Positions 28,177-36,742 of a stretch of DNA of 64,000 nt are shown here, piece after piece. The stretch comes from Paenibacillus cymbidii (GTDB lineage Bacteria; Bacillota; Bacilli; Paenibacillales; NBRC-103111): assembly GCF_004764705.1 (NCBI RefSeq), contig NZ_SHLX01000019.1, positions 62,001 to 126,000 of the forward strand. Direction: 5' to 3'. Made by a program: the position numbers and the translations under genes. The notes under the pieces are model-generated. The model saw only the letters and a program-made list of their open reading frames with translations, did no database searches and was not told the origin of the DNA. Every line of letters begins with the position of its first letter. Positions within the stretch are counted from its first letter, which is position 1.

Positions 28177-28904
28177 TTATTCCTTGACGCTGCCAAGCAC
28201 GATGCCGGCCATAAAATACCGCTGCAAAAACGGATACACGCCCAGCACCGGCAGCGCCCCGAGAAAAATTTGCGCCGCCCGCAGCGCGCGATCGTTCAAC
28301 TCGGACAAAAACCTTGCCTGCGTCGGATCGTTGATCTGCGACATGTCTAGCCTGCGGTAATTCGCCAGCCGGTAAGCCAGCGTATAAGAAACCGAATTCT
28401 TTCCACACATCCGTAGCAACCAGAATGTAAGGGAACCAGTTGCGGGCCGAGAAAAAACACTTTCGGCAAGCCGAGCCCGTGCAGAAACGCATTGACTACG
28501 CCGGTTGTCGGCGACAGCACGTCGATAAGGATGCCGGCCAAGATGACCCACGACAGAAAATGCGGCAAATAAATGACCGTTTGCAACGAACGGCGAAACA
28601 ACTGCCGGCGCACTTCGTTCAGCAGCAGCGCGGCGGCGATCGGCGCGGCCAGGCCGGCGACGATTTTCATCGCGGAGATGAACAGCGTGTTGCGGATGAC
28701 GACGAATGTGTCGGGCAGCCCGCAGATATAGCGAAAATGCGCCAAACCCACCCAGTCGGAGCCGAACAGCCCTTTGGACGGATTGAAGTTCTAGAAGGCG
28801 ATGGCCGCCCCCGCCATCGGCCCGTAGCAGAACACAAGCGCCAGCGCCACGCTCGGCAGCATCATCAGATGAAGCGGCAGCTCCCGTTTCCTTCGTTTGC
28901 CCAT
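28177..28904 (-). pseudogene. Wrecked CUT1 ABC permease: LplB-like start fused to LplC-like end
   Basis: The ATG at 28904 opens an LplB-type permease (LMMLPSVALALVFCYGPMAG...) five bases behind the solute-binding protein gene. Codon 38 is TAG, in AIAF*NFNPSKG, where the family usually has Gln (CAG). The same frame then continues as permease to GLPKVFFLGPQ. A frameshift near 28440 moves to the frame of WFPYILVATDVWKEFGF, and a further shift near 28390 moves to LAYRLANYRRLDMSQINDPT and the LplC-type C terminus PVLGVYPFLQRYF...GSVKE. So most of two permease genes, including the EAA loops, has been deleted. The transporter cannot be made from this locus. An assembly error could mimic part of this. 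Confidence 0.82.
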
Positions 28905-28909
28905 GCCGT

Positions 28910-30622
28910 CTACTGCATTTGCCCGCTGGCGTTCACTTCCGCAAGAATGTCGTTGCCGCCCTGCTCCTGCCACTTCTTCGCGAAATCGTCGAACGCATCC
29001 AGTTTTTGCACGCCCATAATAATTTCCGTGAACGTCTTCGCTTCCATGTCGCGCAGCGACGGACCGCGGGAAATCATTGTCGGCGTCGGCGAGCCGGTAT
29101 ACGCCGATGGCAGGATGCGATTCGCCTTTTTGTACTGGCCGAGAATATCGAATGCGCCGCCTTCGCCCCACATGCGGTCGAACTGCCAGCTGCCAAGATC
29201 GCCGGACCTGTATTTCATCACGTCGTCATATGCCTTCCTGTCGGTCGAATTCAGCTTCGACGGGCCGTTGTTCTTGATGGCGTCCTGCACCGCATAGAAT
29301 GTGTTCTGGTTCGTGTCCGGGAAACCGCCGCCGACCGGCGAATACATGAACACGTTGTAGACGAGCCCTTCGCCGGCGTTAACGACGTGGTAGCTTTCGT
29401 CGCGGTTGTCGCCGTACACTTTTTCCATGAAATAGTTCATCATCTTGAACACGGCTTCCGGGTGCTTCGCCTTTCTGCTCACGACCAGAAAAGAGCCCGG
29501 AAACCCTTGCGTGCTTTGCGCCAGCACCGGCTTGCCGTCGGCGGAGACGAGCGGGTACATGCCCCAGTCGACATCCTTGTTGTCTTTCTTCATGCTATTG
29601 ATCGGCCACGACGGCACCCAGAACGCGCCGAACGTCATGCCGACCTTGCCCGACGTCACGAGCTCCGCCGATTTGATGCCGTCGATGACGCTGAATTCGG
29701 GGTAAATCGCGCCCTCGCGGAACAGCTCCTGCAGCTTGCCGAGCGCCGTTTTCACTTCCGGCTGCGTATCGGCCCATATCGCCTTGCCGTCCGCTCCTTT
29801 CAGGAACATCAGGTTCGTGCCCGAACCTTTCGTCGGGTTGAACGGATACGCGTGGTAGCCGTTGAAGAAGCCGTCGAGGCCGGACCAGCCGTTCCACAAG
29901 TTCAGGTCGACGCTCAAGCCGTACGTGTCGTTTTTGCCGTTGCGGTCGGGGTCGTTTTTGGCAAAAGCGAGTGCGGTCCTGTACACGTCGTCCATCGATT
30001 TCGGCGGCAACAAACCGACGCTGCGCAGCCAGTCGTTGCGGATGTAGATCATCTGCGCGTCGTCCTGCCCGCCGCCGCCGACCGGAATGCTCATGATTTT
30101 GCCGTTTACCGTGGCGGCCTTCAGCGCGATGCCGTTGCCGGCGTTCATCGACTTTTTGGTCAGCTCGGAGGCGTACTTGTTGTAAATGTCGGTCAAGTCG
30201 GCCACTTGCCCCGCCTGCACGAGCACCTGGAACTGCTGGGCGTCGACGGTCATGAAGTCCGGCAAGACGCCCGACACCATCGTCACCGTAATTTTGTTCG
30301 GGTACTGCTGGTCGCTCACCTTCCACTTGTTCGTCAGCCTGATGCCAAGCTTGCTTGCAAAATCGCGGGACCACACATTGCTGTCGTACGAGTCGCCGTC
30401 CTTGAACTTGACGCCGGCGTTGACCGAACGCACCGTCGACACTTCGATCGGCGGATCGTAACGGCCAAACGGTTCGTCCGCCGCTGCCGGAGCAGCCGAC
30501 GTTCCCGGCTGTACGATCTCTTCCGTCCCGGCTTCCGCACCGCCCTTGCTGCAGGCGCCGACCGCCGCGAGCGCCAGCGCCAACGCAGCCGTCGCCGCGA
30601 GCGACCCCAGCTTGCCGTTCAT
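28910..30622 (-). CDS. Extracellular solute-binding lipoprotein of a CUT1-type sugar transporter
   Basis: The 570-residue protein has a lipoprotein signal with lipobox VGAC (Cys24). The mature part has the look of LplA-type binding proteins of Paenibacillus: GVLPDFMTVDAQQF, IPVGGGGQDDAQMIYIRNDWL and DPDRNGKNDTYGLS. It would capture an oligosaccharide outside the cell and pass it to LplB/LplC-type permeases. The gene itself looks intact, but the permeases directly downstream are broken. Upstream lies the YesN/YesM pair, its probable regulators. Confidence 0.88.
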   Translation of the reverse strand: MNGKLGSLAATAALALALAAVGACSKGGAEAGTEEIVQPGTSAAPAAADEPFGRYDPPIEVSTVRSVNAGVKFKDGDSYDSNVWSRDFASKLGIRLTNKWKVSDQQYPNKITVTMVSGVLPDFMTVDAQQFQVLVQAGQVADLTDIYNKYASELTKKSMNAGNGIALKAATVNGKIMSIPVGGGGQDDAQMIYIRNDWLRSVGLLPPKSMDDVYRTALAFAKNDPDRNGKNDTYGLSVDLNLWNGWSGLDGFFNGYHAYPFNPTKGSGTNLMFLKGADGKAIWADTQPEVKTALGKLQELFREGAIYPEFSVIDGIKSAELVTSGKVGMTFGAFWVPSWPINSMKKDNKDVDWGMYPLVSADGKPVLAQSTQGFPGSFLVVSRKAKHPEAVFKMMNYFMEKVYGDNRDESYHVVNAGEGLVYNVFMYSPVGGGFPDTNQNTFYAVQDAIKNNGPSKLNSTDRKAYDDVMKYRSGDLGSWQFDRMWGEGGAFDILGQYKKANRILPSAYTGSPTPTMISRGPSLRDMEAKTFTEIIMGVQKLDAFDDFAKKWQEQGGNDILAEVNASGQMQ

Positions 30623-30722
30623 CCGTTTCCCTCCCCGTTCCCGTCGGTGGCCGCCTTACGCCCCCATTATGCCGGAACCGCCCCTTTTCCAAAAGATGAA
30701 TCTGATGTCCTTTCTTGACATT

Positions 30723-32354
30723 TCATAACCGATCGGCGGCGTCGCGGTACTCCTGCGGCGTGCGCCCCGTTATCCTTTTGAAGAAACGGGTAAAATACGG
30801 CGCCGACTCGTACCCGATGCGCAAACCGATCTCGTGGATTTTGAGCGGCGTGTCGGCCAGCAGCTCCTTCGCCCTGACGATGCGGGCGTCGATGATGTAG
30901 TCGGTCAGGCTGACGCCGGTGCGCTGTTTGTATAGCCGGGACAAATAAAACGGCGCCAAATACACCGCGTCGGCGAGTTGGGCGAGCGAGAGGTCGCCGC
31001 CGAGGTTGGAGGCGATGTATTCCTGCACGAGCCGCACGATGCGCCCGCTCTCGCGCTCGTTCTCGTCGCTGTGCCGCCGGAACAGCAGCCCGGCCAGCTC
31101 GCGGTAGAAGGCGCAAACTTCGTCCCACGTCGCGTGCTCGCGAATCGACAGCAGCTTGCCGAGCTGGATTTGTTCGGCGATGTCGGCGAGCAATTGCTTG
31201 CGGTTCAAGTACGAAATAAACAGCGACGCCAGCCCGTAATAAATTTCGAGCCCCAGCCCCGTCTGCAAGCCCGAATGGCCGGGCACGGCGGCGACGATTT
31301 CATCGTACAGCCGCTCGAACGCCGCTTGTTCCTTCTGTTCGAGCAGCTGCCCGAGCTGCGGCAGTTTCCTTAGCCGCGCCCGTGCGCCAAACGATTCTTC
31401 TTCAAACAGCCGCCGGTCCGAAAGCAGCATTTCGCTTTCGATGCCCAGCCCGCGCACGAACATGAGCGACAGCCGTTCGTAGCGGGAAGGCAGTTCCTCC
31501 CACGGGCAAGGCGCGCTGCCGACGACGAACGAAATCGCCAGTTTCAAATAGCGGCGGCACGATTGCTGCACCGCCTCGGCCGTGCCGACGGCGTACCGGT
31601 GCAGTTCCTCGGCGTTTGCGGCATCGTTGCCGTCCTTTGGCTGCAGCAGCCAGACGAGCCGGTTCGGCGCCAGCTGCACGTGCACGATCCGCTGCGTGGC
31701 AGCGAAATATTCCTCGAAGATGTTGCCGATCGAGTACACATACAGCGGCCGATCGGCGATACCGGTTTCGTCGCGCCAGCGGTCGACGCGTCCGACGATC
31801 GGCAGCACCGGGCGATGCGGATCGAGCGGAATGCCGAGCTCGGCGAAACGTCCCTGCCGCGCCGCCGCCGTCGACGGTTCACCGCCGAGCAGCTCGGACA
31901 AATATTCCTTGCGCAGCGTTGGCAGCGCGGCGGTCATCCGGCTGCGCGCGCCGGCGATCAGCCGCTCGAGCGACACCTCCTGCGAGATGGCCTGCACCGC
32001 TTTGTTCACCGCAGCGACGATGGCCGGATCGCCTTCGGTTTTGAGCACGTAGTCGAGCGCGCCGCTGCGCAGCGACGACTGGATGTAGTCGAAGTCGTCG
32101 TAGCCGGTGAGAAAGATCGAGCGGCATCGCGGCCACAGCCGCACGACTTCTCGCTGCAGCCCGATGCCGTCCATCTCCGGCATCTGAATATCGGTCAGCA
32201 GGATATCGATGCGCGACCGCCGGGCGATGTCGAGCGCCGCCTTGGCGTCGTAAGCGCGGTGCAGCTCCAGCGGCCAATCGCCGATCTGCTGGAACATGTC
32301 GTACAAGCCTTCGACGATAATCGGTTCGTCGTCCACGATCAGCATCCGATACAT
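30723..32354 (-). CDS. YesN-type response regulator with AraC DNA-binding domain
   Basis: The 543-residue protein has an N-terminal receiver (LIVDDEPIIVEGL, phospho-acceptor Asp55 in LLTDIQMPEMDG, Lys in LKTEGD) and a long central region. Its last 100 residues are an AraC-type double helix-turn-helix (LAQLADAVYLAPFYLSRLYKQRTG and IHEIGLRIGYESAPYFTRFFKRITG). This is the standard YesN layout for sugar-responsive control of transporter genes. It lies three bases behind the kinase gene and 100 bases ahead of the solute-binding protein gene. Confidence 0.92.
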   Translation of the reverse strand: MYRMLIVDDEPIIVEGLYDMFQQIGDWPLELHRAYDAKAALDIARRSRIDILLTDIQMPEMDGIGLQREVVRLWPRCRSIFLTGYDDFDYIQSSLRSGALDYVLKTEGDPAIVAAVNKAVQAISQEVSLERLIAGARSRMTAALPTLRKEYLSELLGGEPSTAAARQGRFAELGIPLDPHRPVLPIVGRVDRWRDETGIADRPLYVYSIGNIFEEYFAATQRIVHVQLAPNRLVWLLQPKDGNDAANAEELHRYAVGTAEAVQQSCRRYLKLAISFVVGSAPCPWEELPSRYERLSLMFVRGLGIESEMLLSDRRLFEEESFGARARLRKLPQLGQLLEQKEQAAFERLYDEIVAAVPGHSGLQTGLGLEIYYGLASLFISYLNRKQLLADIAEQIQLGKLLSIREHATWDEVCAFYRELAGLLFRRHSDENERESGRIVRLVQEYIASNLGGDLSLAQLADAVYLAPFYLSRLYKQRTGVSLTDYIIDARIVRAKELLADTPLKIHEIGLRIGYESAPYFTRFFKRITGRTPQEYRDAADRL

Positions 32355-32357
32355 GGG

Positions 32358-34148
32358 TCAAGTCGCCTCCCTTGATTTCATCGCAGCGAAGGCCGCCGCC
32401 GGCATCGGTTCGGCAGCCGTCATTTCGAGCGCCAGCTCGACGCAGAGCCCGCCCATCGCGCCGCGCGACAAACGAATGCCGCTGCGCGCGCCGAACGTCA
32501 GCCGGATGCGCCGATGCACGTTGAGCAAGCCGGTTTGCTCCACATCCGGGTCGTGCTGTGCGAGTTCGTCCTGCAGGCGCCGCAGCGTTTCGTCGGTCAA
32601 GAGCGTGCCGTTGTCCTCCACCTCGATCCGCACCGTGTCTGCCCGCTGTTCGATGCGCAGCGCAATTTTGCCGTCCGTCCGTTTGTTTTCCAGCCCGTAT
32701 TTGTAAGCGTTCTCCAGGATGGGCTGCAGGATGAGCCGTGGCACGCGTTGTTTGGCGCACGATTCCGGCAGCGGGTCGATTGCGACCTGGATCCGGTTCG
32801 AGAAGCGGATATTTTGAATTTCCGCGTACGTGCGCACATGGCGCAGCTCGGCTTCGAGAGGCACGTCGGCGGACGCGCTGCGGGTGATGTAGCGGAAGTA
32901 GTCGCCAAGGAACTGGCTGAAGCGGGCGATGCTTTCGTTGTCGTTGATGCGGGCGAGCCGGTACATGATGAAGTAGGTGTTGTACAAAAAATGCGGGTTG
33001 ATCTGCGACTGCAGCTGCTTCAGCTCGGAGCGTTGGGCGCGGATTTTTTGCTCGTACACTTGCGTGATGAGCACCTTGAGCTTCTCGACCATCGTATTGT
33101 ACTGACGGAACAAATAGTGGAATTCGTCCTGCGCGGAAGGAAGCGGCGCCGGATCGAGGTTGCCGTCCTCGACGCGCCGGAACGAACGGATCAGCTTGCG
33201 CAGCGGCTTGTGGATGAGCCGGTACAGCCAGTACGAGTAAACCACGATAATGATGCTGGAGATCAGCGACAGTCCCCAGTAGAAAGTGCGGTAAAACTCG
33301 ATTTGGCCGAACACCTCGCGATAAGGCACGTACACGCTTAAATAGAAGCCTAGCATGTCCGAATAGCGGTACGTGACGAGGTACGTTTCGCCGCCCTCCT
33401 TGACCGTCTCCATGCCGGCCAGCTTGCCCGCTTCGTATTGCCGGCTCAAATAATCGCGCAGCGCCGTATGCTCCGGCGTGCCGTCCGCTTGCGAGAGCGA
33501 CCAGCTCCGCTGCGGGTTGTAGAGCAGAGCGCCCGACCGGTCATAGTCGGTAATGCCGCTCAGCAAACCGCGGAACCTGTCGGGATCAAGCTCGATCGAC
33601 AGCACGAATTCGGGCTGGCGGTTAAAGCTCGGCTCGGGGAACCCGAGGCCGATGAACAGCCGGTCGCGCCAATCGACGATCGTCATGCCGGCGGCCGATA
33701 CCTGACCGGCAAACGCCGGGCGCAGCGCTTCGTAATCGCCGGCGACATGGTCGGTGATCGAATACTCCGTCGACAGCGTGCGGTCGAGCGAAAGGATGTG
33801 GGCGCTGACGCTTTTGATAAACAGGCTGGAGCTCTTGACGATGTCGAGGTTGCTTTCGATCCGCCGCACCGCCTCCGCCCGTTCGCCGAGCGACATGACT
33901 TCATTGAGCAGCGCGTAATGCTGCAAATCTTTGTCCAGCGTGTTCATCTGCAGCAGCTTCACCATGTGCTCCTTCTCGGCGTCGAGCGCGTTGACGTAGA
34001 AGTCGACCTTGGACTGCATCGAACGGGCGAGCTCGTCGCGCACGATCGTTTCTCCCCGCTTGTTGACCAGCAGGCCGAGCCCGTACAGCGGGGCGATCAC
34101 CAGCATAAACGCCACAATCAGCTTCGGAAACAACGTCAGTTTGCCCAC
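32358..34148 (-). CDS. YesM-type sensor histidine kinase
   Basis: A membrane helix at the N terminus (LIVAFMLVIAPLYGLGLLV), a large extracytoplasmic sensor and a second helix (WGLSLISSIIIVVYSYWLYRL) lead into a HAMP domain. The His_kinase segment LQSQINPHFLYNTYFIMYRLA carries the phospho-His, and the ATPase end has LILQPILENAYKYGLENK. This is the YesM/LytS-like class, partner of the AraC-type regulator that follows. The GTG at 34148 is chosen because GGGAGGAGG lies seven bases upstream. Confidence 0.92.
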   Translation of the reverse strand: MGKLTLFPKLIVAFMLVIAPLYGLGLLVNKRGETIVRDELARSMQSKVDFYVNALDAEKEHMVKLLQMNTLDKDLQHYALLNEVMSLGERAEAVRRIESNLDIVKSSSLFIKSVSAHILSLDRTLSTEYSITDHVAGDYEALRPAFAGQVSAAGMTIVDWRDRLFIGLGFPEPSFNRQPEFVLSIELDPDRFRGLLSGITDYDRSGALLYNPQRSWSLSQADGTPEHTALRDYLSRQYEAGKLAGMETVKEGGETYLVTYRYSDMLGFYLSVYVPYREVFGQIEFYRTFYWGLSLISSIIIVVYSYWLYRLIHKPLRKLIRSFRRVEDGNLDPAPLPSAQDEFHYLFRQYNTMVEKLKVLITQVYEQKIRAQRSELKQLQSQINPHFLYNTYFIMYRLARINDNESIARFSQFLGDYFRYITRSASADVPLEAELRHVRTYAEIQNIRFSNRIQVAIDPLPESCAKQRVPRLILQPILENAYKYGLENKRTDGKIALRIEQRADTVRIEVEDNGTLLTDETLRRLQDELAQHDPDVEQTGLLNVHRRIRLTFGARSGIRLSRGAMGGLCVELALEMTAAEPMPAAAFAAMKSREAT

Positions 34149-34310
34149 ATCGGCGCCTCCTCCCACAAGACGCAAAAAACGCGTCCAAGGATCAGTTGAA
34201 CGCGCATGCCGTCTTGTTTCATTGTGTCACACCGGCAAGCCCGGGAACATTGCCATTCGATAACCTTTTTTGACCTTTGATAACCGTTTGGTGCCGAACC
34301 GTTCAGCCCT

Positions 34311-34338
34311 ATTATAAGGGACGCCTTTATATTGGAAA
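34311..34338 (-). promoter_or_regulatory. Probable promoter of the YesM-YesN operon
   Basis: Read leftward, TTTCCA and a perfect TATAAT are 16 bases apart. They lie about 165 bases ahead of the kinase start. A direct repeat AACCGTT (34282 and 34297 region) lies downstream of it in the leader. Confidence 0.4.
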
Positions 34339-34397
34339 ATAAACATTTTATTTCCTCTTGCGAGAGAGTCTCCCTGTTCGAAACATGCCTCCCTCCA

Positions 34398-34524
34398 AAA
34401 TAGCCCATGAAAAATGGCTTATTCATCCGTTTTCACCCGGTCCGACAATAATAACCAGTGAATATACTGGCTATTCTGCTACAATCGCCTCGAAATGGAA
34501 CATTTCAAGCAAATAACCAGTGAT
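34398..34524. repeat. Array of AAATAG-family palindromes, locus C, at the broken end of a gene
   Basis: Two imperfect palindromes, one with CCCAT/ATGG arms (34398-34423) and one with CCAGT/ACTGG arms (34450-34475), start about 52 bases apart. A half copy (AAATAACCAGTGAT) begins at 34511, after a small GAAATG/CATTTC hairpin (34492-34506). The order of the two types is the same as in locus B. The last codons of the GH42-like gene lie inside the half copy. Confidence 0.75.
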
Positions 34525-36004
34525 ACCATGCGGCGCGATTGGCGTCACCGGCCGGCGCGAGCCCAACGGTTGGCGGGGGGAGCGCTTCCTCGAAGCTTGC
34601 ATACGTGGTGCCCCAGCAATCGTTCAATCGCTCGATCGCCCCATGCCGCTCCTCCAGCCAGACGCGGAACCGCTGCAGCGACTGCTCGCAATAACACAAG
34701 TAGGCGAGCTCGTAGCCGAGAATGACATACAGCAGCTGGGGGTGGTTCGTCCAATCGGCGGCATGTTCCCGATTGTAGGCGTCAATGGCCGTCAGAATGC
34801 GCTCGTTCTCCAGACATATCACGACATTTTCCTTGCGGCCGCCCATCGCCCACTGATCTTTGATCAGATGGCCGCACCAGCCCTTCCAGCCGACCCGCTC
34901 CGTATCAGGAAACGAATGGAACGCTTCATAAACCGGAGAACGTTCGATATCGTAGCGGGAGCCGCCGCCCGCCGCGTATATTTCCATCTTGTGCTGCTCC
35001 GGGGAGAAGAAAGACAGCAGCGCGCCTTCATTGTGATAGCTCATCGAACAGATCAATATCGGCGCTCCGGCCGTATCGACGAACGACTTGCCTTCGATAC
35101 GAAGCATCTTCAGATCCGGCAGCGGCCTGACATTCGACAGCGGCAGATTCGAATCGTCTTCATCATCCTCGTGCGCACGGGAGGAAAGCAACCGCTTCAG
35201 TGGCAGCCGATGCTTCTGCAGCTCGGCGAGCGCGCCGCTGAGGTTGCGTCGCCTTGCTCCCGCCGAAAAGTGCCATGCGAGCAGCGGCCTGCTCTTGAGC
35301 GCGATGTCCGCCGCCACAATTCCCGCGCGCGCGTACAACGTCGGCTTGCCGTTGATTTCCGCCGCCTCGACAAGACGCTGCAGCCGTTCGCGCTCGGCCC
35401 AAACTTCCGATTCAAGCTTGCGCAGGTCCTCCGGCAGCTCCGCCCGCTCCGGTTCATACGTATAGCAGCTGATATCCTGATGCTTCAGGCACAGGATCGA
35501 ATCTCCCGGAACCGCCCTTGCGCAAGCGTCCGGAGTATCCGGCGATTCCGACAGCCGCAACGCCGCGATTTCCAGCGGCTCCGACCCGCCGGGGAGCGGG
35601 AAGTGCAGAGTGACCTTCACAATGTGCGCAAGGTCAAGCAAACGATCGCCGCGCTGGGTCTGCATCGGATCGATCCGAATCACCACATGAGTCTTCCCCT
35701 CGCCCAGCAGCAGCGCGCGCTTGCGATCGACCCAGTCGCCGTACGCCAATTCGGCCCCGTCCGCTTCCGTCCGGTCCCATATTTCAATCCCTCCGATCAC
35801 GGGCTCCGGATGCGGATTCGTTATCGTGAATTGGAGCGACCGATACCCTCTCCAGTCTCGCGGCAGCCGGACAGTCGACACCGTGCCGCGAGCTTGCGCG
35901 GTCCATTGCCCGGCAGCGCCGGCATGAGGCTGCCGCTTCGCCAGTTCGCCCGACCAGACGGGCTCCGCCGCGTCGAAGCGGTCGATGAATTTCCAGCCCG
36001 ACAT
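34505..36004 (-). pseudogene. 3'-truncated GH42-like beta-galactosidase/glycosidase gene
   Basis: The 499 codons encode an N-terminal beta-sandwich region and the start of a glycosidase barrel. Near the end comes FRVWLEERHGAIERLNDCWGTTYASFEEALPPP, a hallmark of GH42-type enzymes, where the protein normally continues for hundreds of residues. Here it reads AAWYHW and then stops after three codons that belong to the palindromic repeat. Catalytic Glu residues that would follow are missing. No signal peptide. Alternative: a short binding protein that kept the N-terminal half. It sits between permease remnants, so loss is more likely. Confidence 0.7.
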
Positions 36005-36019
36005 GTGAGTTCTCCCCTC

Positions 36020-36598
36020 CTACCCTTTGATCGAGCCGAGCAGCACGCCAGGAATCACCATCGCCCAGACGGTGTCGAGCAGCCCCAAGGCTTGGACGAC
36101 CATGTAGGAAGGAATCATGCCGCCATTGAACAAAATGGTGAACACGAAGCCCAGCATGATCGGCTTGCGCATGACCATATGCCGCTGCGACAGCGCGAAG
36201 GCGGCCATAGAAGTCAGCAGCAAGGAAAGGACGGAGCCCAAGGCGGTGTATATCGCCGTATTTTTATAGCCCGACCAAATCCGATCGTCATGCACCACCT
36301 GCTCGTACCATCTCAGCGTGAATCCTTTCGGCCAGAAGCTGACCGCATTTTGCAAAACGTAAGTATCGCTGCTCAGCGACACGTTGAGCACGTATACGAA
36401 CGGATATAATGTCACGAACATAAGCCCCAGCATAAACAACGCGTTCACGGCTGTGAACAGATCCAACCGGCGCCTCTTCACCGTCGGCAAAGCTTGAATG
36501 ACCGCTTCCACCTTCTCTTCCGTGTACGGTCGGGAGCATAATCTCCGGGCCGCGCGGCGAACCCGCCGATTTATTATCCGGCTGCACTGTGTTATCAT
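36020..36598 (-). pseudogene. LplC-type sugar ABC permease with internal deletion
   Basis: The frame matches an LplC-type permease from LDLFTAVNALFMLGLMFVTLYPFVYVLNVSL to ALGLLDTVWAMVIPG. It then jumps straight to VLLGSIKG and the stop, which is the extreme C terminus of the family. About 100 residues, including the EAA loop that contacts the ATPase, are missing, without loss of frame. The product (at most 192 residues) could not couple to an ATPase. The N-terminal 45 residues are not typical, and no RBS supports the ATG at 36598. Confidence 0.75.
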
Positions 36599-36647
36599 GG
36601 TTGAACGTTGGCCGGCTTCCGCTTCATAGCCGCAGAAGCGCGGCGAT

Positions 36648-36667
36648 TTAAGAAACGGTTAAGAAAC
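36648..36667 (+). promoter_or_regulatory. 11-bp-phased direct repeat TTAAGAAAC upstream of the kinase-regulator operon
   Basis: TTAAGAAAC occurs twice with starts 11 bp apart, 75 bases before the kinase start. A related pair precedes the SLH-protein gene, which suggests autoregulation by the OmpR-type regulator. Confidence 0.55.
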
Positions 36668-36742
36668 CGATTATATCCGGGAAACATTTGTACGCTACAC
36701 TCCAATCGAAACGTATGTCGTTTTCGTGAAAGGGTAGTTTCG

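Noticed and set aside
30723..34148. Possibility that the YesN/YesM pair is also damaged like the nearby permeases
   Set aside because: Both frames are complete, with all phosphorylation, ATP-binding and DNA-binding motifs in place and good start signals.
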